Positions 8,029 through 15,687 of a DNA stretch of 34,317 nt are shown here, piece after piece. The notes under the pieces were generated by a model. The model worked only from the letters and a program-made list of their open reading frames with translations, was not told the origin of the DNA and ran no database searches. Source of the stretch: Treponema sp. (GTDB lineage: Bacteria; Spirochaetota; Spirochaetia; Treponematales; Breznakiellaceae); assembly GCA_031256195.1 (NCBI GenBank), contig JAIRRB010000026.1:1-34317 (forward strand), read 5' to 3'. A program made the translations under genes and the position numbers. Each line of letters starts with the position of its first letter. Within the stretch, counting starts at the first letter, position 1.

Positions 8029-9486
8029 TTATTTTCTCCAATACACCGGATTGAACAGAATTAACATTGTCCAAATTTCCAGGCGGCCCGCAATCATCAC
8101 GAATGAATACAGCCACTTGATATGATCCGGAAAGGAGCTGTAATTGTGAAAGGGGCTGGCCACGCCAAAGCCTACACCGATATTGCCCATAATCGAGAGG
8201 GAAACGCTGAATGATGAAAAAATATCCGTTCCCGACGCGGCGGTAATCAGGGTGGTTGCGGTGATAATGGCCATGTATACAAAAATAAAAGCCGCCGCAC
8301 CGTATATGACATCTTTTCGTCCAACCCGCTTGTTAAGCTGTATGCTGAATATTCCCCGCGGGTAGACAACTTTACGCAGTTCGTTGCCTATCTGTTTCCA
8401 GAGAATAACATGGCGTATAACTTTTATCCCGCCGGCAGTGGAGCCGGAACAGCCGCCAATAAACATTAAACCGAACAGGACCATCCGGGCAAGGGCGGGC
8501 CATGTCTCATAATCGGCGATGGCCGCGCCGGTGGTAGAAAGCATTGATGCGCTCTGATATGCCGCATAACGCAGGGCTGAAGCAAAAGAACCGTACACCG
8601 GCAGCAGCGACAGGGTAATAATTCCGGCAGCGACGGCAAAAATAACAAGGTAGGCCCGCAGCTCGGTGTTGTTTTTTATGTCGCTGAATTTTCCCTGCAA
8701 AAGACGGTAATACAAACTGAAGTTGATGCCCGCCAGCAGCATAAAAACCGTAGCGACTGCCTCGATAAACGAGGAATTAAACGCGACAAGGCCCGCATTT
8801 TTGGTACTGACGCCGCCTGAGGCCATGGTGCTGAGCGCATGACACAGCGCGTCAAACCAGTTCATGCCGCCCAGCAGGTAAAGGCCGAACAGGACAAAAG
8901 TAAGCGCACAGTAGACAAGCCACAGTATTTTTGCGGTGGCGGCTACCCGCGGAGTAATTTTTTCTTTTTCCGGTCCCGGCGCTTCGGCTTTGACCAGTTG
9001 AAATCCGCCGACACCTAGCAGGGGCATCAGCGCGACCGAGATCAGTACAATGCCGATACCGCCGAACCAGTGGGCCAGACTGCGCCAGAGGAGCAGCGAA
9101 ACGGGCATGGCTTCGATATTGCCGACGGTAGTGCCGCCGGTTGTGGCAAAAGTGCAGGCGCTTTCAAAAAAGGCGTCGGTGAAATTCAGGCCGGCAAGGT
9201 AAAAAGGAACAGCGCCGATAAAACTTGCCCATATCCATGTTCCGCATACCAGTAAAAAACCAAGTTTAGCGTTTAACAGGACTTTAATTTTTCGCAGTGA
9301 ATTGAAACTGAACAGGGCCAGAATTGCGGTAATACCTGAAGGAATGGCAAAGCTCCCTATCATATACCGCTCGCCCGCGACAACAGCCATTATGAGCGGA
9401 GGAAGCATTATTACCGGAAAAAATCCCAATAACAACGCCCATAAGCGAAAAATAATTTGATGTTTTGCCGGTTCTGCCTGCCGCAT
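8029..9486 (-). CDS. trkH: TrkH-family potassium transporter subunit, full length
   Basis: The 485-residue polytopic inner-membrane protein is the K+-conducting subunit of the Trk system. It has the N-terminal two-helix D0 region (residues ~10-60) plus four M1-P-M2 repeats. The pore-loop filter segments are visible: ATTGG (114-118), ASGG (222-225), STTG (317-320) and GNIG (434-437). SAE/KAEAPGP and the EKITPR segment after repeat 1 are TrkH hallmarks. The second loop reads ASGG where its neighbour has the commoner STGG. AGGA seven nt before ATG 9486 gives a ribosome site. It is the last gene of trkA - short trkH - trkH, 9 nt after its paralogue's stop. Confidence 0.93.
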   Translation of the reverse strand: MRQAEPAKHQIIFRLWALLLGFFPVIMLPPLIMAVVAGERYMIGSFAIPSGITAILALFSFNSLRKIKVLLNAKLGFLLVCGTWIWASFIGAVPFYLAGLNFTDAFFESACTFATTGGTTVGNIEAMPVSLLLWRSLAHWFGGIGIVLISVALMPLLGVGGFQLVKAEAPGPEKEKITPRVAATAKILWLVYCALTFVLFGLYLLGGMNWFDALCHALSTMASGGVSTKNAGLVAFNSSFIEAVATVFMLLAGINFSLYYRLLQGKFSDIKNNTELRAYLVIFAVAAGIITLSLLPVYGSFASALRYAAYQSASMLSTTGAAIADYETWPALARMVLFGLMFIGGCSGSTAGGIKVIRHVILWKQIGNELRKVVYPRGIFSIQLNKRVGRKDVIYGAAAFIFVYMAIITATTLITAASGTDIFSSFSVSLSIMGNIGVGFGVASPFHNYSSFPDHIKWLYSFVMIAGRLEIWTMLILFNPVYWRK

Positions 9487-9495
9487 TTTTTGTTC

Positions 9496-10782
9496 CTATA
9501 GTTTCCAAAAATCGCGGGTAAAAAATACCAGCACGACCCACAATTCCAAACGGCCAATAATCATTGTCAGGGCAAGACCCCATGTAACATACGCGGGAAA
9601 ATGAGGGAGCGGATATAAAAAACCGATATTTCCCAGACAGGCCAGGGCTGTTTTTAACGAAGAAAAAATATCTTCCCCGGCGCTGCTCAGCAAAAGGGCG
9701 CATAGAAACAGTAACAAAAAATAGAGAAATACAAAACCCGCCACCCCGTACACTACCTCTTTTTTTCCGCTCTTGCCGTCAAGCCGGATGTTGTATACGC
9801 CGCGGGGATGGACAATTTTTTTCATTTCGTTTCCCGCCTGTTTTGCCAGAATAATATAACGGACAATTTTAACGCCTCCGGCAGCGGAAAGCGAACAGCC
9901 GCCGAAAAACATAAGAAAAAACAACAATCCCTGAACGAGAGTCGGCCATGCGCCGGTATCCGCGCAGGAAAAACCGGTCGTGCTGAGAATCGAAACAGTA
10001 TTAAAAAAAGCATTTCGCCCCCCCCCTCCCGGGGGGTAATTACCAACAGGCACAATAACAATGGCGATAACGATACTTACCATGACAACTATCGTTGTAT
10101 AAACCTTTGCCTCACTGTTACGTAAAACTTCGCTGAAATTCCCCCGGAACATCCGCCAAATCAACACATAGTTGAATCCCGCCAAAAACATGAATGCCGC
10201 CAAAACCCATTCAATTGACGGGGAACGGTAAAAGGCAACACCATCATTATGCAGACGGAAACCTCCGGTCGACATGGTCGAAAAAGCGTGTGTTACCGCA
10301 TCAAACCAGTTCATGCCAAAACAACGCAGCAGAAGCGCTTCCGCCGCGGTCAGGCCCATATAAACCAGCAGGATGGAACGCGCGGAGCGGTTAATGCGGG
10401 GGGTAATTTTTTCGGTTCCGGGACCGGGCGCTTCGGCACTGAAAATCTGAAAGCCTCCGGTCCCCAGCGAAGGCAGCAGGACGGTAATGAACAATAAAAC
10501 TCCCAGTCCTCCCAGCCATTGGGTTAACGCCCGCCAGAACAACAGGGGCCGCAGCGCTGATTCAATGTCACGTAACACAGTGAGGCCGGTAGTGGTAAAG
10601 CCGGAAACGCTTTCAAAAACCGCATCGGTAAACCGGGGAATGCAGCCGCTGAAGTAATAGGGAAGCGCCCCCAACAGGCAGACAAGCGCATATACAAAAA
10701 AAATCAACAAAAAGGCCGATGAATGCGCCGCAGGGCCCTTTGAACCCTTAATACTGGAAAAAAAATTACCGGTCAACGTCAA
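9496..10782 (-). CDS. trkH: TrkH-family subunit lacking the N-terminal D0 hairpin
   Basis: The product has 428 residues. It aligns with the downstream TrkH from the first repeat onward; filter loops are TTTGL (63-67), STGG (171-174), STTG (267-270) and GNIG (384-387). The ~57 residues that form D0 in the paralogue are missing, so the protein starts almost at M1 as KtrB proteins do, yet EAPGPGTEKITPRI is TrkH-like. The start is a TTG inside the trkA 3' end (17-bp overlap, translational coupling likely). A run of nine G (10018-10026 on the opposite strand) encodes the Gly-rich loop before the third pore helix. A one-base slip there would remove pore loops 3 and 4. It could pair with the second TrkH as a heterodimer, or serve as an alternative channel (inference). 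Confidence 0.9.
   Translation of the reverse strand: MTLTGNFFSSIKGSKGPAAHSSAFLLIFFVYALVCLLGALPYYFSGCIPRFTDAVFESVSGFTTTGLTVLRDIESALRPLLFWRALTQWLGGLGVLLFITVLLPSLGTGGFQIFSAEAPGPGTEKITPRINRSARSILLVYMGLTAAEALLLRCFGMNWFDAVTHAFSTMSTGGFRLHNDGVAFYRSPSIEWVLAAFMFLAGFNYVLIWRMFRGNFSEVLRNSEAKVYTTIVVMVSIVIAIVIVPVGNYPPGGGGRNAFFNTVSILSTTGFSCADTGAWPTLVQGLLFFLMFFGGCSLSAAGGVKIVRYIILAKQAGNEMKKIVHPRGVYNIRLDGKSGKKEVVYGVAGFVFLYFLLLFLCALLLSSAGEDIFSSLKTALACLGNIGFLYPLPHFPAYVTWGLALTMIIGRLELWVVLVFFTRDFWKL
10018..10036 (-). repeat. G9 homopolymer beside C6 inside trkH coding sequence
   Basis: The plus strand shows nine C (10018-10026), T, three C and six G (10028-10036). In coding sense this is six C, GGGA, then nine G. 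It encodes Pro-Pro-Gly-Gly-Gly-Gly between membrane segments, and a T7 tract follows a few codons later. It is a classical slippage-prone substrate and could also fold on itself. Confidence 0.85.
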
Positions 10783-12199
10783 AATATTTTTCTATCTCCG
10801 TCCGGTTATCGGTTTTACACATAAGGAAGATGCGGTCCCCCCGGTAAAAAACATAATCGCCCCGCGGAATAAAAGAATCGCCGTCTCGCGTTACCAGCAT
10901 CAAAAGACCGCCCCCCGAAAGCCTGAACTGGTTAATGGGCTTGCCCATAATAGGGGCTTTTTTCCCGATTTCAACTTCAATTATTTCTACACTGCCGTCT
11001 CCCAGATTGTGTACTTCCTTAACGCTGCTTCCCATCAGGTGGGAAAGAATCGAATCAACCACTACCGATTGAATCGGCATCACTACATCCACACCCAAAT
11101 GCCGGGCCATGGCCGCATGACCGGAACCGGTAACCATTGCGATTGTCCGTTTAACGCCCCGTGATTTAAGATATACTGCGGTAATAATATTGAGCTCCTG
11201 ATTGGAGGTAGTGGTCACCAGAAGATCAAGGGTATCAAGCTGTTCTTCGGTAATAAAACTTTCGTCAGAAATATCATTGTTCAGAATCAACGCATCGGGA
11301 AAACGGGCCGCCAGTTCTTTGCAAAGCCGGTAATCCTGTTCGATAATGATAACCTGACGGCGGTTCCGTGAAACCAATGTTTGCAATAAAGAGAAGATCG
11401 GCTTTTCGGAATCAAGTTCCGGATTACTGTTGAGCAAGCCTTCGGCCAAAAGAGAACCCACCTTGCCGCCGCCCACAATTCCTACCCTATGGATAGGTTT
11501 TTCCGCGCTTCCGGCAAGGTTGAAAATACGGGACAGACCGTTTTTATCCGCCAGAATGTAAACCCGATCTCCCCCGGCAAGCACGGTAGCGCCCGAAGGG
11601 AGCAGCACCCCGCCGTTTCGTTCAACCAGAGTGATTAAACTTTCTCCGGCTTTCAGGTTGTGGTAATCTTTGAGCGCCAGACCGTCAAAAGCGCTGCCCG
11701 CCGCCACATCAACCGACCCCAGCACATATTGGGTGCCGGGAAATGAAACAATATTACCAAGTGCGCCATGTTTTATGGCCTGCATTATCGAACGGGCCGC
11801 TTCCAGACTGGGATGAATAAAATGATCGATACCCAGAACTTTCTTGTCTCCGGACTGACTTAAATAGATATAGTCATCGTTTCTGACCCGCGCAATTTTC
11901 AGAAGACCATCTGCCCCCGACGCCAGCCCATATCGTGAAGCCGCAAGACCGCAGATAATCATATTTACTTCATCGGAACCGGTAACACAGACAAGGGCGT
12001 CCGCCTGGGCAATTCCCGCTTCTTCCAGCGCTTTTAGATTGTTTCCCTGCTCGTGAATCACCATGCAGTCAATACGGTTTGATGTGTGCCTGGCCCGTTC
12101 TTCATTTGCTTCGATCAGGGACACATCGTGTTTTTCACGAATGAGACCCTTTGCCAGTTGAGTACCCACCATGCCGGCGCCCACAACAATAATGCGCAT
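10766..12199 (-). CDS. trkA: TrkA, NAD-binding regulatory subunit of Trk potassium uptake
   Basis: The 477-residue cytosolic protein has two RCK units in tandem, as in Escherichia coli TrkA. The first has a Rossmann dinucleotide motif GAGMVG (residues 7-12) and an acidic strand end (SLIEANEE). The second begins around residue 240 with VGIVGGGKVGSLLAEGL. Each is followed by a TrkA_C-like domain (VLLPSGATVLAGGDRVYIL; FIPRGDYVFYRGDRIFLM). TrkA gates TrkH in response to nucleotides. It is the first gene of the operon with two trkH genes and overlaps the next by 17 bp. Its own promoter predicts a leader of only about 5 nt and there is no Shine-Dalgarno. Confidence 0.95.
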   Translation of the reverse strand: MRIIVVGAGMVGTQLAKGLIREKHDVSLIEANEERARHTSNRIDCMVIHEQGNNLKALEEAGIAQADALVCVTGSDEVNMIICGLAASRYGLASGADGLLKIARVRNDDYIYLSQSGDKKVLGIDHFIHPSLEAARSIMQAIKHGALGNIVSFPGTQYVLGSVDVAAGSAFDGLALKDYHNLKAGESLITLVERNGGVLLPSGATVLAGGDRVYILADKNGLSRIFNLAGSAEKPIHRVGIVGGGKVGSLLAEGLLNSNPELDSEKPIFSLLQTLVSRNRRQVIIIEQDYRLCKELAARFPDALILNNDISDESFITEEQLDTLDLLVTTTSNQELNIITAVYLKSRGVKRTIAMVTGSGHAAMARHLGVDVVMPIQSVVVDSILSHLMGSSVKEVHNLGDGSVEIIEVEIGKKAPIMGKPINQFRLSGGGLLMLVTRDGDSFIPRGDYVFYRGDRIFLMCKTDNRTEIEKYFDVDR

Positions 12200-12210
12200 A
12201 ATTTACAATC

Positions 12211-12239
12211 ACTCTAACAACCGTTACCCCCCGCGTCAA
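12211..12239 (-). promoter_or_regulatory. Promoter of trkA operon, predicted near-leaderless
   Basis: On the minus strand TTGACG (12239-12234), a 17-bp spacer and an extended -10, TGT plus TAGAGT (12216-12211), predict a start near 12204, 5 nt before the ATG. The spacer contains a run of six G, so slippage would change promoter spacing. Confidence 0.6.
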
Positions 12240-12251
12240 CGGGTGGCCGCC

Positions 12252-12272
12252 GTGTATCCCGGCAGGATACAC
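12252..12272. promoter_or_regulatory. Perfect 8-bp inverted repeat between trkA and ppk
   Basis: GTGTATCC, a 5-nt loop (CGGCA) and GGATACAC form a perfect inverted repeat in the 135-bp divergent region. It lies upstream of both promoters and has no T-run after it, so an operator is more likely than a terminator. No known regulator consensus is recognised. Confidence 0.5.
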
Positions 12273-12283
12273 TCCCTGACCTG

Positions 12284-12312
12284 TTTTCCATTCCCCCCAA
12301 ATTTTGTATACT
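12284..12312 (+). promoter_or_regulatory. Candidate promoter of ppk
   Basis: TATACT (12307-12312) is a good -10. The -35 (TTTTCC, 12284-12289, 17-bp spacing) is weak and the spacer holds a run of six C. The predicted start near 12319 gives a 16-nt leader with AAAGG before ATG 12335. Confidence 0.45.
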
Positions 12313-12334
12313 GTAATAAAGGCGGTGTATTGTC

Positions 12335-14491
12335 ATGAACAAAGAAACTGAATTGTCATCTCCCCCTGCCGTTTACTTTAACCGTGACCTGTCCTGGGTC
12401 GATTTTAACGAACGGGTGCTGGAAGAAGGACTGCGCAAGGATTTGCCCCTGTTTGAGCGCTTTCGCTTTTTATCGATTGTCTCTGCCAATTTTGACGAAT
12501 TTTTCATGGTAAGGGTGGCGACCATTAAACGGGCGCAGAGGGCCGGGATTTCAGGCGATCCTTCCGGTCTTGGCCCGGCGGAACAGTTAAAAAGAATCTC
12601 CGAAAAGGTTCATTCGATAAACCGCCGCCTGTCCGCCTGTTTCACGGGTGAAATATTCCCCGGCCTTGCCGCCGGCGGCCTTGAACTGGTACGTCCCGAT
12701 TCTTACACCGTCCCCCAAATGGACTACCTGGAATCTTTTTTCCTGGGGCAAATTTATCCGGTTCTCACTCCCCTGCGTATCGAAGAAGACAAACCCCTGC
12801 CCCTTTTTGAAAACCACTGCATAAACGCCGCTTTTCTGCTTGTCTCCGAAGAAACAGCCCCCGCCGGGGAAGACTCAGACGAACGTATCGTTATGGTGCA
12901 GCTTCCCCTTTCCCTTGACCGGATTATCTGGCTGCCGCCGGAAGAAAATAAACTTCGCTGGGCGTTGTTAGACGACATAATGCTTGTTTGGGGAGGCTAT
13001 CTTTTTCCCGGTTACCATGTCCGGGAAAGCATGCTGTTTCAGGTAAACCGCGACGCGGATTTTTCCGTTGATGAACGGCGGGATGAAGATTTTATTGAGG
13101 CAATGGAAGAGGTTATCGAAGGCAGGGAAAAATCCGAAGTAGTGCGGATGGTCTATTCCCCCGGCAACAACAGGCTGCGGGATGAACTGGCAAAAAGATT
13201 TTCACTGGAAAGCGATGATCTGTATGAGCTTGAGGGGCCGTTCAATGCCATCAACCTTATGGAATTGTCCAGCGTTGCGGGCTTTGAGAAATTTCAGGAA
13301 AAGCCCTGGAAGATATATCCCGCGCCCGGCTTTACCGAAGATGTTTCAATGTGGGATTGCCTGAGTCAGGGCGATGTTATACTTCATTTTCCCTATCAAT
13401 CGTTTGATCCGGTGGTGCGTTTTTTCCAGGAAGCCGCAGCAGACCCTCAGGTTATTTCAATCAAGACCGCCCTGTACCGTACCGGCGGCAATGCGGGAAC
13501 CCCCCAGGCGATTTCGCCCATAGTGCGGGCGCTGGAACAGGCCGCCCTTAACGGCAAGCATGTGACCGCCCTGGTTGAACTCAAAGCCCGTTTTGATGAG
13601 GGGCGGAATATATCATGGGCGAACCGTCTGGAAAAAGCCGGGGTGATTGTGGTGTACGGACTTTCACAGCTTAAAGTACACGCAAAAATTACCATGGTAT
13701 TGCGCCGTGAAAATGAACGAATCGCGCGTTATGTGCATCTTTCCACCGGTAACTACAACGACAAAACAGCGAAGGCTTATGAAGACCTTTGCCTGTTTAC
13801 CTGCCGTGAGGAAATTGCCTACGACGCAAGCCTGTTGTTCAATATGATTACCGGTTATTCGCTGAGACAGACCATGCAGCGGCTGGTTATCGCCCCATAC
13901 AGTCTCAAGCCCCGGCTGCTGGAACTGATTGAACGCGAGGCAAAGCGTTCCGATCAGAAGTACCCCAGCAAAATTATGATGAAGTGTAATTCCGTTACCG
14001 ATACCGATATGATAAACGCCCTGTACAACGCTTCCCGCGCGGGAGTGAAAATTTTTCTGTGTGTCAGGGGGATATGCGCCCTGGTTCCCGGCGTTCCGGG
14101 ACTTTCCGAAAATATTCAGGTGGTCAGCGTTATCGACCGTTATCTTGAACATTCAAGGATGTATTATTTTACCAACGGCGGGGCGGAAGAACTGTACCTT
14201 GCCAGCGCCGACCTGATGTCGCGTAACCTTGAACGCCGTATTGAAATTATGTTTCCCATTCAAGATGAAAAAATACAGGCGGAACTTTTTGAAACGCTTA
14301 ACGCATACTTCCGTGACAACTGTCAGGCAAGAGTTCTGGATTCAAGCGGTACATGGAAACGGCTTAGTCCTTCTCCTGATGAAACGCCGTTCCGTGTTCA
14401 AAAGGATATGCTTTCCCGCGCCGCACGGGATTCGGATATTCCCGGCCCGGTAAAACAGGAATTTATTGTCCGCCGCAGCGCAGCCCAGTAA
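12335..14491 (+). CDS. ppk: Polyphosphate kinase 1
   Basis: The 718-residue protein makes polyphosphate reversibly from ATP. All four PPK1 domains appear in order: the N-terminal domain (FNRDLSWVDFNERVLEE, residues ~15-31), the head domain, and C1 and C2. The two key histidines are present: H449 in LKVHAKITM (the autophosphorylated residue, equal to E. coli H435) and H606 in YLEHSRMYYF (equal to H592). YLASADLMSRNLERRIE is also typical. The length is normal and it appears intact. It is transcribed alone, divergent from trkA. Polyphosphate has been linked to cation balance in bacteria, so sharing a control region with K+ uptake may be meaningful, but this is only inference. Confidence 0.97.
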   Translation: MNKETELSSPPAVYFNRDLSWVDFNERVLEEGLRKDLPLFERFRFLSIVSANFDEFFMVRVATIKRAQRAGISGDPSGLGPAEQLKRISEKVHSINRRLSACFTGEIFPGLAAGGLELVRPDSYTVPQMDYLESFFLGQIYPVLTPLRIEEDKPLPLFENHCINAAFLLVSEETAPAGEDSDERIVMVQLPLSLDRIIWLPPEENKLRWALLDDIMLVWGGYLFPGYHVRESMLFQVNRDADFSVDERRDEDFIEAMEEVIEGREKSEVVRMVYSPGNNRLRDELAKRFSLESDDLYELEGPFNAINLMELSSVAGFEKFQEKPWKIYPAPGFTEDVSMWDCLSQGDVILHFPYQSFDPVVRFFQEAAADPQVISIKTALYRTGGNAGTPQAISPIVRALEQAALNGKHVTALVELKARFDEGRNISWANRLEKAGVIVVYGLSQLKVHAKITMVLRRENERIARYVHLSTGNYNDKTAKAYEDLCLFTCREEIAYDASLLFNMITGYSLRQTMQRLVIAPYSLKPRLLELIEREAKRSDQKYPSKIMMKCNSVTDTDMINALYNASRAGVKIFLCVRGICALVPGVPGLSENIQVVSVIDRYLEHSRMYYFTNGGAEELYLASADLMSRNLERRIEIMFPIQDEKIQAELFETLNAYFRDNCQARVLDSSGTWKRLSPSPDETPFRVQKDMLSRAARDSDIPGPVKQEFIVRRSAAQ

Positions 14492-14563
14492 TAGTGAACA
14501 CCGCCTCATCCGGCTTGACTCTCGCTGTCAGACGCAGGCCTACCCCATACTCGCCATGACGAT

Positions 14564-15676
14564 TTACGGGGTAATTCTGGAAAACAGGTAAATCGCCGCT
14601 TTTTTGCCGGAAAGCAAGATGGGAATTTGACGCGCGGTAAAGCGGTTTCCGGCGGCATGAAGCAATGTGTCTGTTCTCTCACCCAGGATTACCACCCGCC
14701 CATCCGCCTTGAGCAGCAGGTTAAAAATGCGGAACATATCTTCGTAAAGCTGCGCAGCGGAGATTTGCTGATAATTGCCCCAGGGCGGGTCGGTGATAAT
14801 GGCATCTATGCTTTTTTCGGGCAGAACATCGGCCAAAGTACGGAAATCCGCTTTATGCAGAACAAAATTGGCGGGGCGGTTTTTGTGCCGGGCGGCGGTA
14901 TAAGCAGCGGCCTTTTCATTTGAGTCGCAGGCGATACAGTGCGTTATGTGAAAATATTTAAGCGCCGCATGGGGAATTGAGCCATAGCCGCAGAAGGGGT
15001 CAAGAACTATATCACCATGCTTTAGGTTTCCCAAATGGCAGAGCATCCAGGCAAGAGGCGGCGGCAATTCTCCCGGATGGAGGGATTTTTCCCATGAGGG
15101 GCGCATGGTCAGCCGCTTCATAAAAACCGAGAATTGCCGCTCCGGTACTTTGTTTTCCGGCATACAATCAACAACCCCGCCCTGAAGGGACGGGGTATGT
15201 ACCCCTCGCGTACAATCATGGCGGTACAGAAACCAGAATTCCGCATCGGGCCTGGCGCGGTCTACCTTGAGGCCGGAAAGCTGCGCAATGTACTGTTCCG
15301 CCCCAAGCCGCAGTTTTTCATCTATCGCCGCGGGCGTATTTTCCCGCGAAATAACAATCCTGAATGTGCGGAATTTTTTGCTGTTATGTGCTATTATTTG
15401 TTCCGCGGCAGGTAAAAGCCCGTTTCGTATAACGGTATTTATATGCGCTTCCAGCGCTCCTGTTCCGTCCGCGGCGGTATGTTCCATTAAACCGGCAACT
15501 GCGAAAATATTGTTAAAACACAAAAAATTAAGCCTGTCATACGCGAGGGAAGTTTCAAAAAGGATTGCCCCGTCAAGCAGCCGGTGAATTATGACATCAT
15601 CAAGGCGTTTTTGTACTATTTCCGCAGCAAGTTCCTGTAAACCGGGAATAAAACCCGCATAATACAAGAATCCCAT
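14564..15676 (-). CDS. Predicted RNA methyltransferase (UPF0020/RlmL-like)
   Basis: From ATG 15676 the product has 370 residues. That start lies 11 nt after the nrdJ stop; a longer frame (from 15775) would overlap nrdJ by 88 bp and is not favoured. The C-terminal domain is a class I SAM methyltransferase with motif I DPFCGYGS (226-233) and the catalytic DPPWGNY (296-302). This combination is characteristic of guanine-N2 RNA methyltransferases of the Trm-G10/RlmL group. The N-terminal ~200 residues may be a divergent THUMP-like RNA-binding region, but no THUMP motif is obvious. The exact RNA target is unknown. Co-transcription with nrdJ looks positional rather than functional. Confidence 0.75.
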   Translation of the reverse strand: MGFLYYAGFIPGLQELAAEIVQKRLDDVIIHRLLDGAILFETSLAYDRLNFLCFNNIFAVAGLMEHTAADGTGALEAHINTVIRNGLLPAAEQIIAHNSKKFRTFRIVISRENTPAAIDEKLRLGAEQYIAQLSGLKVDRARPDAEFWFLYRHDCTRGVHTPSLQGGVVDCMPENKVPERQFSVFMKRLTMRPSWEKSLHPGELPPPLAWMLCHLGNLKHGDIVLDPFCGYGSIPHAALKYFHITHCIACDSNEKAAAYTAARHKNRPANFVLHKADFRTLADVLPEKSIDAIITDPPWGNYQQISAAQLYEDMFRIFNLLLKADGRVVILGERTDTLLHAAGNRFTARQIPILLSGKKAAIYLFSRITP

Positions 15677-15687
15677 CGGGGGCTTCT

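Noticed and set aside
9496-10782. Short trkH as a pseudogene
   Set aside because: All four pore loops and later helices are intact and in frame, and the start is coupled to trkA; absence of D0 is compatible with KtrB-like function.
12252-12272. Inverted repeat read as a rho-independent terminator
   Set aside because: Both flanking genes are transcribed away from it and no T-run follows on either strand.
14492-14563. Terminator between ppk and the methyltransferase gene
   Set aside because: TACCCC/GGGGTA arms are separated by about 21 nt and no T-run follows; too weak to call.
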